Shown here in pieces: positions 9,389 to 21,264 of a stretch of DNA of 64,000 nt. Numbering within the stretch: the first letter of the stretch is position 1; every line of letters begins with the position of its first letter. The notes below the pieces were generated by a model. It ran no database searches. It had not been told where the DNA came from and worked only from the letters and a program-made list of their open reading frames with translations. A program made the translations under genes and the position numbers. Source of the stretch: Eutreptiella sp. 'Long Island Sound 2002' (lineage: Eukaryota > Euglenozoa > Euglenophyceae > Eutreptiales > Eutreptiaceae); NCBI GenBank assembly GCA_964036045.1, contig OZ038382.1:149742961-149806960 (forward strand). Reading direction: 5' to 3'.

Positions 9389-10136
9389 CCTATGACCTTC
9401 TTTGCTGATAGTGATGAGATGATACAGATCGTCACCATCTTCAATGGTTACTGCACCTCTGTTTTGGCCCTTCTTTGTCACAAGGCTGGAAAGCAGACTT
9501 TCACAAAACTCCTCGGCAAAAGCCTGTCCAGGCATGGCTGTGTGCCATGCAGTGTGGCACAATAGCGCAGTTGCAGCAGTGCGTTCGTATTTTAAAAGTG
9601 TGTCCCCCATGTTCAAACGGTCTAACAGACACATAACAATCTGCAATTCTCAGAAGCAAAAACACCCGTGTTGGCCGTCTCCCCGGCCCAATTGCACTGT
9701 CTAACGAGGTGTCCTAGGTATAGTAACATAGGACAGTATTGTGTTAACAGAACCTGTATGGCCTTACACACAGCGTAACGGAGGAGTCCTCGCCGATTTA
9801 CAGGATGTGCCAGCCCAAGGGAATGACATTTTCTGTTAAGGCGCCGTATGTGGGGGCCCATACCCAACAGCAGTGCGCCAACAGTTATCTCCATTGTGAT
9901 CAGCTTGGGAAAACAGGGGACTGTGTCACTGCTGCGCAACAAACCTTTACGGAAGAAAGTCACGATCGGCCAAATTGAGCGAAATGTTTGTGTAACGCAA
10001 AACTTGTACGCGTGCAGGAAACCATACAATATAGGGTGTGACCCTTACGACCATCTACCCCGGGGACACGCTCATACTTACCTTGCAGCGACGTCATCAA
10101 CAGGGCTGCAATATTGGAAAATTTTCTTATCTAAAG

Positions 10137-11449
10137 TCAATGCCAATTTACAACCCCCAAGAACCCTTTCATCTGCTTTGGGGTTTTAGGCTTGGGCCAA
10201 TTGCGTACCGCATCCACGTTGGAAGGGGCGGCACTACGCATTCCCCCATGCAAAACGTGCCCGCAATACTTGATTCTCTCCATAAAATGATGACATTTCT
10301 CAAAGCGGACTTTGAGATGGCATTTCTCTAACTTCTCAAATAATTGAACCACGTTTTGAAAGCGGTCTTCGAGGTATGCCTTTGAATCAAGTATTTTGCC
10401 CTTACCACAAAGCTTGGGTCGTGTCACCGTGAGTAAACCATCGATGTAAATGTGTGTGTGAGGCTGTAGCGACTTCAAACAATCACTCACCATTCTCCGG
10501 AAAGCTTGGGGTCCTACCTTCACCCCCATGGGTAGGACTCTCCACTCAAATACCCAAAAGGAGTACAGAAGGCAGTTTATTGCTTATTGCACTCACTTAG
10601 AGGCATTTGGTGGAACCCATCCTCGAGGTCGAGGAGGGTCCAGAGCTGGTTTCCAGCCTGTTTGACAAACAAGTCCTCGATTACCGGCAATGGGAACGCG
10701 CAACCGCGGAGTTGCTTGTTCACATACCGATAATCAATGACGAGTCGCCTTTTGTTTGTGCCAGGTTTAGGCACAAGAAACCCCCGGCTGACCCAATGGG
10801 ATTGGCTGGGCACAATCCATCCCTTTTCTGGAAACTCTTTTATTTGTTCATGCATGGCCTCTTCCCTAAGGCCAACTGCACGAATGGGCTTGTCAGCCTT
10901 CGGCTTAGCATCCGGAATTGGCTCCAAGACACAAGTCCCATTGGGACCCCGTTTGTCCACATTTCTGTTAATTTCCGACCAGAGATTACCTCATTCTATG
11001 AACACGGTATCTTTGAACCGGTTGTAAATCCAATTCCTATAATCTTCGCAATATGGATGTTCAGCATCCGCCTCAATCACAGAACGCACACACCTATCCC
11101 TTGTCCTGAAAATGGTAACTGGATCACCTGAGATACCTGAAAAAGGCAAAGGGCGATCATTCGCCCTGAGAGACAGAGTGTGAGACTCCTCTGAAGTCAA
11201 CTCGCTGGGAGAGGCATTCTGGAAACCTTTACTCCAATAAGAGATCCTGTCTTGAAGTGAGAACTTTTTTGTTCTCGGATGCACAAACGACACCTTTGAA
11301 ATTCGAGGCTCACACACTTCAGGAAGATCAGAGGAAGGGAGAGGATTACCACAATTTTGTTCAATGCATACTCTTTGAACCAGTGGATCCAGAGATTGCT
11401 CTTGTTCCTGCGCTCTTAACTCGGTCCTGGAATCATTTTCTTGAGACAT
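10137..11449 (-). pseudogene. Decayed Ty3/gypsy reverse transcriptase
   Basis: Three frames in order on the minus strand (11449-10991, 10960-10577, 10529-10137). The first two share a frame, broken by one TGA near 10990; a frame change near 10570 leads into the third. RT motifs are clear: GWIVPSQSHWVSRGFLVPK, RLVIDYRYVNKQ, LLDLEDGFHQMPL, and after the break VLPMGVKVGPQAF. The catalytic box reads YIDG instead of YIDD, so the second Asp is lost. The thumb-like end (IKYCGHVLHGG, then a K-T-P-K-Q-M-K-G-F-L-G motif) closes at VVNWH and a stop. RNase H and integrase are missing, removed at the 10042 breakpoint. It is only distantly related to elements A-C. Confidence 0.75.
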
Positions 11450-13400
11450 GACTGTTGAGCAGGGAAAACGGAATCAAGAATGGAATCATGTTCTTGAGAC
11501 ATGACTGCTGAGCGAGGAAGAATGGAATTTAGAATGGAATCGGGCGGCAGGGGTATAAGCCCTCCAGCCGCAGCTTGAACACCCTGGACCTTCCACGCTT
11601 TCCGACTCATCCCTACGGGTCTGCGAGGGGAGGTGACACATGGGGGCGCATGAGATTTCGTTTTCGTTGAGGCTTCCCAAAAACCTTTGGACCAAGCTGT
11701 CGAGCGACGACCCGGCCGGTTCCGATGATCTTGAGGAGGGGGATCAACATGTGATTTCTTGAAATCAGTCTGTCCCAGCCCTTCTTGATCACCCCCCAAG
11801 GCATCAAAAATAATAACTCGTGCACATAATTTCCCAGGAGAACAAGGCGTACCTCCCTCAACACGGAAAGACAATGCATCCTGCGGCAAATCCCACCAAT
11901 CAACCGTCACTTCACCGAGACCCCAAAACCATTCTTTGTTTTTTTGGCGGGGAACAATCTTGATCCCTCGACCTCCTTCCCATATTGCTTTTTCTGCAAC
12001 TTGTTGCAGAAGTTGAGACAGGCACATAACAAATATGGTGTCATTATGCCAAGGCTTGTTCAAACCCTGCGTGACTGCAGCTCCACCTTTAGGAGTGTTG
12101 ACCCATACCCCTGGCGCGCTTTCCGGGGCGCTTGACTTTGGTAGTCGAGCGCCGATTTGCGAATGGGTAGCGCTGGGGTTGAAATTCATCTCCAGCCCAA
12201 TCCAAAATGCGGTGAAACCATTGCTTACCATTCCTTATTCACTTGTAGGTGTATGGACGTCCTCTTGGTTGGCGGCCTCGACGTGCCCGTGTGGGCTGCC
12301 ACCTTACGCCAATAAAGCTGACGCCTTTCCTTGCCATCCTTTGGATTCTCCCTTGGGAGCAACTCCATGCATTTCCCGGAATCCTGGGAATCAAAACCTG
12401 GTCCTAACAAATTAGAACTCGAAACGGACGACGGTGTTTCAACTTGCTTAGCAAGCACCTGCAGGGTTTCCACTGTCTCCAAACCTTTCTCATCCCTAAG
12501 AAAGCCATACCAACCCATAAACTCGTCGAGTGGCACGTCAGGGCCAACCAAGCCGTCAACAGATGAGGGGCTCGACTCCCCTTGTGCGTCCAATTCAGCA
12601 CAGTCCAGATTGGGATCAGCAAGTTGTTGAACCCATCTTTCTATCACAGTCTCCGGGATCTCATGATCTTTCAGACATTCATCTGGAGGCAATATTTCTG
12701 GAACTGTCAATATCCGGTCTATTAGGGACTCAATGCTCCTTCCTTGAGTCACCCTACAACTATGTGACGCACTAAAAGGAGGCGTATCCTGTTCCGGTAA
12801 TTTAGGCCACTCACCAGGGCCCAACTTCTGAAAATGCGCATCAAACACAATGGCTGACATTCCAGAAATGGCAAATAAGCAAATAGGTGAGAGCAAAGGA
12901 CCATCCACATGTCCAATGACTTTAAGAGAAAGCCATCGGGAAGGGTCACCTCCACGTGAGTTCTTCGCTGGGAGGACAACACTGCTGTTCAATGCCGTCA
13001 GTGACCCAACCAACATTATTCCTATCAAACCCATAACTTGGGGTATTGAACACTCCACAACGCTTGGGCAAACCTCAAGAGGATTATTGTGTCCTTGCTC
13101 AAAAAACTTCATCTTGGCACCTTCAGAAGTTGCCAATTCATGAGAAGAAACACCCAAAAGTGGACCATGACAGGAAGAGGATTCCTGCAACTCCTGTAGT
13201 TGCGCCAAACTCTCCGAAATGTCAACGGTCACAAGCTCGCAATGCACCTCATGGGCGTTCAAGTTCTTGTCATCCACGCAAGACATTGTAGCCGAGCCCT
13301 GCATAGGGCGGCGCAACTGTCCGCCATGCTCGACCCCATTGACATCCCTAGAAACCCGTTTTGCCCAGGTAGAGTTGCACAGAAAAATTGATGTTTGCAC
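11416..13400 (-). pseudogene. Upstream polyprotein remnant of the same gypsy element
   Basis: Two overlapping minus-strand frames of 391 and 271 residues (13400-12225 and 12231-11416) lie directly upstream of the RT remnant. They are in different frames from each other and from it. I see no zinc knuckle and no D-T/S-G protease motif. Position suggests a Gag/Pol N-terminal part. The 391-residue frame has a hydrophobic patch near 12860-13040 and an acidic Ser/Pro-rich half. Its first codons overlap the TTGCAC-rich edge of transposon D, so its true start is unknown. Confidence 0.35.
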
Positions 13401-13469
13401 GCAGTTGCACTAATATTCTGCCAGTTGCACAGAATTGCACTGCAGTTGCACAGTGCAATCCCTGTGCAA
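13375..13469. repeat. TTGCAC/GTGCAA cluster 1
   Basis: Eight copies of the hexamer (either orientation) in 95 bp, upstream of the transposase start. Confidence 0.75.
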
Positions 13470-13556
13470 CCCACTGGCGCCGCTGTCACGACTGCCACCG
13501 TCGTTGCTGCATCTTAAATTTCACGAGAAATTTACTAGCCGTTTGCCAGATTTGCA

Positions 13557-13810
13557 ATGGTTTTGCAAGGAAATGCTATTTCCCGGTTTATTAGAACTAC
13601 CTACGGTAGTTTTAGCAGCGAGGACTTGATGGATGACCTTGTGGGACTATTTACCTCAACGGAACCGGGTACCGCCTTATTGGATCGCCTCAATGCATGC
13701 ATCAATAAGCAAAAACGATACAAGAAACGCGCAAAGGACGCCATTCGGCAGGTTTACACACCTACCGAGGCTGTCTGCCTCGTTTTGGAGCTTGAAATGC
13801 CAAAGAAAAG
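13557..13810 (+). pseudogene. Transposase of D, exon 1
   Basis: The 84 codons from ATG 13557 end at a GTGAGG donor (13811). Two leftover bases (AG) combine with the first base of the exon at 44239 to give Arg, and the frame continues there. The segment is helical, with a basic K-K-R-A-K-D stretch and acidic patches, as expected of an N-terminal accessory domain. The intron between the exons now contains the whole 30-kb element A; its original length was about 315 bp. Confidence 0.5.
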
Positions 13811-13854
13811 GTGAGGTTTCTTGCTATGTCACTTTTTTGCGTTATTGATGCATT

Positions 13855-13977
13855 GTGCAACCGCTCCTTGTGGTGTGCAAGTGACCATTTGCACACCTTC
13901 GAAGCCATATCATTCTCATACATCGTCTAATGTGGTCATTCACTCCATTCGGGATACCTACATACTCTAACTTGCAC
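13855..13977. repeat. TTGCAC/GTGCAA cluster 2
   Basis: Four hexamers in the left part of the transposase intron. Confidence 0.7.
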
Positions 13978-13984
13978 ACTAGGA

Positions 13985-13988
13985 CATC
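13985..13988 (+). repeat. Target-site duplication of A, left
   Basis: CATC, repeated at 44097-44100. The base before it (A) also matches, so a 5-bp ACATC duplication is possible if the LTR ends one base earlier. Confidence 0.7.
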
Positions 13989-16344
13989 TGAAGCCGGTTC
14001 GGACCCCCGTGGCCATCTTGGGGTCACTTGGGGTGTGTATCTATGTGCCGGCAAGCCGCCATTGGCTGATATCATACTCTCCCGTCCACCTGAACTAACC
14101 CGATGTGATAGTGTGATAGGTTTGGCCATTCCGGCTATGAGCGGCCATATTCAGAACCGAGGCACCGCCAGCGGAGATTTATATATCGGAATATCAGGAA
14201 TTAACAGGGTTTTATTATCATGATGTTTCCGTAATTTTTCAGCCTTTCGTTCTGATAGTCAATGTATCGGCGACTGTCAGTTGGCTCGCGATTTTGCGTT
14301 AACCGATTGGTTAACTGTTATTTCCAGATATTTTGGCGGATATTCTGTTGAAGGCTCAGATTTCATCAGCAAAGGGTTCGTTGCTTCCGCAATTCTCTAA
14401 ATGAGCACTCGAAATTTTAATCAGAATTTTTCGCGATGTTGAAATCGGATTTTCGACTTCGACATCGCCGCACTTGATTTGGACTTCGTCGATTGGTCAT
14501 ACTCCTTTCCCCTATGCCCGAATCAGGTTTCCCTTATACTTGCCACCCATTTGACTTGGAGATATAAGGGAAACAAAAGTGAATCGTGGGACCACTTTGA
14601 AGAGCCATATCTACGCGCGAGTGTGAGGAAAGAGAATAAGAAAAGTTATGTTGCAAGCGCCTTGGTCTCAAGTTAATTTAGGAAGCATCAAACGCCTTTG
14701 GTGCGCACACATGCCCGGTGTAGCAAGGGAAAAGGGTCAAGAGGGTATGAAGTGATATATAACTCTTGGACCGTGCAACCGAATATTTTAATGCGACTTT
14801 CGAGTGTGCCGCATGAGTCTTGGGGTTGCATAGCAACTTTCCTTGGGTTCCTACGTATTTTTAACGTGAAGTTATGTCAATGGAGGGACATGGCATATCA
14901 TGGTGGGAGCCACATTTTGAGGGTATTTGTTATATGCATGGTATATGTTTGATATGCTCACGCCCATGTTATATATCTTCGTGTGGCCGAAGAGATGGGG
15001 AGCCATACGTGACAAGGGCTTTGCCCATGTCCCAATTGTGGAATTCAAAGCGCTAGACCAAGTCAACCGCGTATGTATTGCTCATGGTATGTTTGACAAA
15101 GAGATCCATGGGTGCACTCCCATTTTCATGGGGCATGTAGATATTAGTGGCGAAGGTATCTCCATGCGCCCGATTGGGGATCCAAGTGGGGGAATTGTTT
15201 GCAAATGGTTCCAATCATTTGTGTATTGAACCATGAGCGGATATCATGGGTGAGCATAGAGATATACTATCATGACAACTTTGTATTTGGTCATATTTTC
15301 ATGTTTTTGACCTCAATTTTTGCTCATTTTTGCATTTTGTGTGCTTACCTGGTCAGCTAACAGCAAGAAGCCTATGGGGAGTCGAACCATGGTATGTTGT
15401 TCATATGTTGGCATATGCTTTGGAGTTGAACACCACCATATGCCGGATCGTGTACTCCATTTGGCTTGGCGCACGAAGGATTTCAAGAATTGGTCTCAAG
15501 ATCATGGGCTGACTTGGGCAGTGCGTGGCGCCCATATCTGAAAGGGTTTGAGGGTAGGATTGGGATGTACATGGGCATTGGTCTTTGGTCTCCATCCTCC
15601 ATGAATAGTAGACTTCGATTCCATGCATGCTTGGAGCCTTCGGATAAGTAGTAACTTCAATTTTGAGCATATATGTGATATATGGCCAATATGGTGTGAA
15701 TTGGCAGTTCTTTGGCATGTTATGAGGTCAAACTCATAAGTCATTTCTCTAAGCCCATTCGACTTCAAGTCCAACCAAGGTTATGTCAGGGTAGGGCATG
15801 GTCCTGAGTGCCACTCTAGGCCATGACACGCCACCTTCCCCATTGGGCTAGGATTTAGAGGCTTGGGAGTGAACACATTTTTGGGGTTTATGTAGTGACT
15901 TGTGACACATAGCATTCAGCCATCTCATTTGACCTGGTTCAGGGCAATACGTTGGTGAGTCAAGGGAAGGTCTTGAGTCCAGGGAATGAGGGGTTTATGG
16001 CTGGGAATGTGTATGTTTACCTCTTTCCCTAACTTTGCTTTATTTGTGTTCATATGTCAATTTCAGGGCTTTCTTCCTTGGTGCAATTCTTGTACATGCC
16101 CGCCACCGTGGGAATACCGGTGTGCTGAACGAAAGCCCGCAGCCTGATTTGGATTGTGAATTGGGTTATTGCTGTACTTGTGGGATCTGGTTGCCATTCA
16201 GGGTTGAAGGAGGATTTTTTTTTCTATATTTTTGGATTTGGACCCTGGGAATTGAGGAATGCAATCGTTGATCCGGAGTAAATCAGCAGGGGTTACTGGC
16301 GGAAGGGGCACAGCGGGGGCCGGTCCTGGTAGGGACCTTCTTTA
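13989..16344 (+). repeat. 5' LTR of element A
   Basis: 2356 bp, beginning TGAAGCCGG and ending TTCTTTA. It pairs with 41741-44096 at a constant offset of 27752; I count roughly 40 differences, about 1.7%. It contains the hairpin at 14434-14467, and its last 86 bp are in frame with gag. The terminal dinucleotides are TG and TA rather than TG and CA. Confidence 0.85.
14434..14467. promoter_or_regulatory. LTR hairpin, left copy of A
   Basis: Arms CGATGTTGAA and TTCGACATCG around 14 nt; one G.U-type mismatch relative to the right LTR copy. Confidence 0.6.
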
Positions 16345-18307
16345 TGGTAGCAGAGGCTTACCTGCTGCCCCTACCAACCGCCGAACCGGGGACTTGGGCC
16401 CTTATGAGCCCTGCCCAAGTACGCCCTGGGTGCGTATTGTGGACTCGGTGGAGACCACGCCGGAGATTAGAGCCATAGAAGGACCGAGACGTTCAGGAGC
16501 ATGGCGAGCTCCGGAAGTTGAAGCCCGAAGAGAAGAACGACACTCGGGAAGAGGAGGACGTGACATGGAGGACCTTGTCTCCATGTGTGAGCGTCGCTGC
16601 CAAAAGGCATGCAACCTCCGCTCCGCCGCGGAGGACTCTGATGAGGCATGCCATTCAGGCAGCAGTGGAGGACGGGCCCGGCGCTACCGGAAGCGCGGGT
16701 CACCCAAGTCCGCGGCAAGGGACGCCGGGGCTATGGACACGGACCCCAGTCCGGTCAGGCTGTGGGAATCCGAGGGGCACTCCGAGGGCTACCGGACAGC
16801 CCACGAGCCACCTTCGGAGCCGGAGATGTCCGCGCTGATCGCCAGGGCGCATACGGCCCCTGAGCCCGCCCTGCAGCACGACGCCGAGGGCTTGGGGAGG
16901 CCAGCCAGGGCCCGGACGGCACCTGTGCCCCGGCACACGGGCCCAGAGACGGACGCCATAGGCGATACGCCTATGGGTGATGAGTCTGAGGTGCCGGGAA
17001 CCGCCGGATGCGCTGAATCTGGCGGAAAGCACGCTACGTGCCACTGCGAGCACGTGTCCTTCCTCATGGGCAAGTACCCGAAGATGGGGATGGACGCCAT
17101 TGTGAATCATCTTGACCGCCTGGACAACGCCAAGGATGCTCTAGAGGAGGACGTCGCGGGGATTCTGGATGACCAGTCGGCCGCGGAGAACCACATGGAG
17201 GAGCTGCGAGCGGATCAGGCCCGGTACCGGGAGAATCTGGAGCTGGCCCTGCAGAAGCAGCAGCAAGTGGTGGACAGCCTCCTCCACTTAGTGGAGGACA
17301 TGTCGGGACGCCTGAGAAGGCTAGGGGAGCGACAGCCCCTCGTCTCGGGTCCGGAGCTCCCGGCAAAGCCGGCCGCGGTAGAGCTGGTGGAGCGGGTTAA
17401 GACCCTCAGGAGCGCCATGGAGAAACCCATGGGCGGCCCTGCAGAGGCACCCTACGCGCCTCCGCGTGTTGACCCGGGTGCGCTGCCGTTTGTTCCCCTG
17501 TTCAGCGAGTCAACAATGCTCGGGGAACACACGGCACCGGCTGGGTCCAGGCGGGAAGGGCACGTGGTCACGGACCCGAGGAGCCTGACGGTGCAGATGT
17601 CCCATGCCGCCCAGGATGTACCGCTCACGACGAACATGGCAGTCTACGCGGAAGAGAAGATCGAGATCCAGAACCAGACCTTGCAGGGGCGAACCATGGG
17701 AAGCGCCGACGGACATGGTCGAGGCCATCCAAGCGGAAACATGTGGGCGAAGGACCCAAATACGGGGATATGGATGGTCGATGGAGCAAGTCCTTCCCGT
17801 ATCCCAAACCCCATGGGTTCAGGACCAACTGGACCGCACTCCATGGAGGAGAGGGATGTACGGGGAGTGTACTCAAACCCCCCGGCCACAGGTGGTATCC
17901 GGCTCGGTGGAGTGGTGGCTGGAGACGTCGGAGACGCCATCAGGATTGACGACCTCAGGGGAATCAAAATCCCCTATTACGACGGGAACCCGTCCAACCT
18001 GGATGACTTCATCCTGGACTGGGAGGATTTCGCCGAGGAGGTCGTCGGCGAGATGCGGGGAGCGCCGCGGGACAAGTGGGTATGCCGGACATTCCCACAC
18101 CGCTTTGCGCAGGACCTGAAGGAGGAGCTGCGGGATCAGATCCGGGAAGGATTGATCCGGACGGAGCAGGCCTGCCTCCAGTGGCTGGAGGATGAGGAGC
18201 GGGTGGACGCTCCTAATCAGAAGCTGGAGGACCTGTGGTCCATTCCACTGCCGCTGGACCGCGGAGAGTTGCGGGTCCGGGAGTGGAACCGGTATCTGCG
18301 GAAGTAC
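16259..18307 (+). CDS. gag: Gag of element A, N-terminal two thirds
   Basis: 683 codons, open from an ATG inside the 5' LTR, through the primer-binding site, to the insertion of B. Order: basic/Ser-rich N-terminus, a linker with Pro/Thr repeats, a C-H-C-E-H-V-S-F patch (near 17040), a coiled coil (about 17080-17330), a Pro-rich linker, and a capsid-like domain beginning near IKIPYYDGNP (17960). The capsid-like part continues after B at 35219. The same N-terminal frame is conserved in element C, with conservative substitutions and an in-frame indel, which supports translation starting in the LTR. A downstream ATG remains possible. Confidence 0.8.
16345..16356 (+). promoter_or_regulatory. Primer-binding site of A
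   Basis: TGGTAGCAGAGG immediately follows the LTR. It differs at two of 12 positions from the plant initiator-Met-tRNA type site (TGGTATCAGAGC). It lies inside the gag frame. Confidence 0.75.
18304..18307 (+). repeat. Target-site duplication of B, left
   Basis: GTAC, repeated at 35215-35218. The intact site in C reads AAGTACCG, which confirms the duplication. Confidence 0.8.
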
Positions 18308-21253
18308 TGACGCGTTCCCATGGGGGGCCGGCCACGGGACGCTGCGGTGACACGCACAAGTGAGCAGGCAGGCAAGGCACTACGCTCACAAGGGCATCAA
18401 TACGCCTGTGTCATGTGACAAAGCGTTTCAGAATCCTTGCCACTCTGCAAAGAGGGAACGAAAGTATGTACAACAACACATCAGGATATGCACACATGGG
18501 GTTAAGACTGGACTGGGGTAAGGGCATCAAGGGACAATAGACACTCAGTCCCAACTCATATCCCAATCCCAGGTCCGACCCTCTCAGTGGCTGGTAGGGG
18601 CGGGGGCTCAAACACAACCCATGCCCTGCTCAGTCCGGACCCTGAAACCCTGCCAAAGGGAGAGGTGTCCCGCACAGCCACAGGCGAGTTCCCAGGAACC
18701 AATAGGGTCCAAGGCCAACCGACAGTGGCTCCCTATGCTCCCTTACCGGCAGGTCTCAACTCCTCTCTGAGCCAGAGATATGGCCCCGCCATTATCACCC
18801 AGGAGTTGGTAGCTGAAAATGGGCTGTTTCAGCCCAAACTGAAATTAACTCAAAAATCCCCAAAATTGACCCCTCGTCCGGACCCGCCAGAGGTAGGGAC
18901 GAGGCAACTGACCCTATGCCCTTCAAGTACGAACTCCCTGGAGCCCTCACCCAACCTGGTTCCCTCTGAGGTCCCGGCATCAGGGCAACACGGATGAGTC
19001 ATGTGGGGTCATGATGCCAAAATCACCAAAATTGGCGTCATTCCCACGCGTGGCTCGCCCGGCCAAGGTAAGGCCAATGGCTCACAGGGTAGGAGGCAGG
19101 ACCTAGGACTCATATCTGAGTGTACAACTTGCATTTAGGTCCGGGCTCCCTATGGGCTTAGAGGAATGGGGCCGCCAATTGACCACACGGAAGGGGGAAA
19201 TTGGGGTCCCAAAATGGGGTCATTTTGGCTGCTTGAAATGAGCCAAAATTCGGTGTGCTCCCAATAGTATATCTCCACGCCGGCTTGAAGATCGGATCCG
19301 CCATCCCATACGCGATCCACCGGGAGTCCAACAGAGACTCCCATGCCCTTGGCTCTCAAAGATCTCCATGCTGCTTGGCGTGGTGACGATCCCAATTGGG
19401 TCCACAAATGCAAAAATGGCAAAATTGCCCGTACTCAATTTGGCCTAGCGCCTTAACGAAGGCGGCTCCGCTTCGCCCACGTGGCGTGTGGACCCTGGGG
19501 ACCTCTACCCATAACACCCATGTCATATATGGTCCATTGGTCCATGCGTCCGGCGTGCACGAGGGTTAGAACATGGTGCACGGCGGGCAGCAAGAGTGGA
19601 AAAACGCTCAAAATGGCCAAAAATGCGCACACTCATGGTTGGGGCAAACGCGGCACATGCCCGACTCGAACCGGAGTGTGCCATAGGATTGGTATCAAGT
19701 CATGTGTGTCCAACATATCTTTTGGGCGTCGCCCAACTCCTCCGGTATTGGGAATGGCAGGGTCGCCAAGTGAGCCCATGATTTGGGATAGTCCCAAATC
19801 GCCAACATGGCGGCCACGGTATGCCAAGCCTAAGAGGAGTTATTCGCCGGGTCCAAGATATGTTGGGCACCGAAGTATGTACCCGCATATCATACTTGGG
19901 TCATGATGTCAATTGAACGCAACGTTGAAATACAAGGTCGCCACTTGACATCATGACGGGCCAAAAACGGCAAAATTGGCACAAAGACACACAAAAGTGC
20001 ATTGAAAGGTGCACAATTATATTATAATATCTTTGGCTTGGATCGTGCAATCACTTAATCCTTCTAAACACAATGACTTGACACCAATGACCTCCGATCC
20101 CACGTATGTGCTCCACTTGGGGCGCCTTGAAAGGTTACGAGCGCTGCTTCCCAAGTGGGCACATGAAAATATGGAAAAATGTAAAATACACACCTTGCTC
20201 CCAACGCATCGCTTCGGGATCACCACACAAGCTTCCCTTCACGAAGGTTAGGCTTGCAATTGACCGTAGGGAGTACGGAGAAGGGGCTTGCACAATATGA
20301 GGTCCATTGGCGGGCTTGTCTTGGAGCAATAGGCCCGCCAAATGGGCACGCAACACAACACATGGCACATACCAAATATTGCCCAAAAATGTAGCTCCCA
20401 CCACGATATGTCATGCCCCTCCAAGGGCATAACTTTGTGTCAATCGCTCATAGGAACTCAATGAGAGTTCCTATGCAACACCAACACTTGCGCGCTACAC
20501 TCGAAAGTTATCTTAACGCACGCAATGTCATGGCCAAAGAGTTATAACGCAAACTCTACCCTCTTGACCATGATCCATTACACTAGCGCGCACGTGTGGA
20601 TACGCAAGGCATATAATGCTTCCTAAATTACGTCGGGAGTATTGTGAATACATCCCACGTTTCCTTATCGTAAATCCTCGCAAGCAACACGAGATATGAC
20701 CTTCACAAGTGGCCTCACGAATCAACTTTATTTTGCCCATATCTTTAAGACAAATGGAGGGCAGGATAGAAGGGAAGTTGATTCGTGTATAGGGAAGCAC
20801 GTAGGTCCACTCGAAGGAGGTCAAACCAAGTGCGGGGATGTCGAAGTCGAAAATCCGATTTCGACATCCTGAAAAATTCGGATTAAGGTTGCGAGTATTA
20901 ATTATGAAAATTGCGGAAGCATCCATGCAGTTCCTGGCGACTTTGGAGCCTTCGTCGCGGATAGCGTTAAAATTTCCATTATAAACAGTTAAACTGGCGG
21001 TTACGGTAAAGTCGCGAACCAACCGCCAGCAGTCAAAACAGTGAGTATCGGAACGGAAGCATAAAAATTGACGGAAACAATATGAAAATAAAACCCTGTT
21101 GATTCCTGATATTCTGATACACAAATCTCCGCTGGCGGTGCATCGGTTGCCGATGCGGGGCTTCACGGCACAGAACACGCCGTGCATGGGGTTAGTGGAC
21201 CGGAGACCGGTTGTATGCCGTAACCTGGCCATGGGGTTCTGGGTACCGCTTCA
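18308..21253 (-). repeat. 3' LTR of element B
   Basis: 2946 bp, identical in length to 32269-35214 (constant offset 13961). I count about 13 differences, about 0.4%. In element orientation it starts TGAAGCGG and ends GCGTCA. Confidence 0.9.
20836..20869. promoter_or_regulatory. LTR hairpin, left copy of B
   Basis: Perfect 10-bp arms GGATGTCGAA and TTCGACATCC around 14 nt; homologous to the hairpin of A but with a G-C closing pair instead of C-G. Confidence 0.65.
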
Positions 21254-21264
21254 CCCCCCTCCTT
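21254..21264 (-). promoter_or_regulatory. Polypurine tract of B
   Basis: On the minus strand AAGGAGGGGGG directly precedes the TG of the 3' LTR, as expected for the plus-strand primer. Confidence 0.75.

Larger units (their letters stand above)
8833..10042 (-). pseudogene. Transposon gene G2, copy B, 5'-truncated
   Basis: A duplicate of part of G2 copy A. It starts abruptly at 10042 within the IL-YGF-HAYKF segment and ends at a TGA at 8833-8835. Introns at 9326-9388 and 8911-8983 match those of copy A in position and length. A 1-bp deletion near 9650 shifts the frame. It lacks the satellite: the exon runs from the conserved C-T-I straight through A-H-W-P-C into G-V-P-N-F-P-P. It therefore shows the pre-expansion state. 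Beyond 10042 the sequence is unrelated to copy A, so 10042/10043 is a breakpoint. Confidence 0.5.

Noticed and set aside
13360-13377. Short match to 46848-46864 (AACCCGTTTTGCCCA) as a long direct repeat of D
   Set aside because: Only about 20 bp match; flanks differ. It may be a shared coding start but is too short to define an element end.
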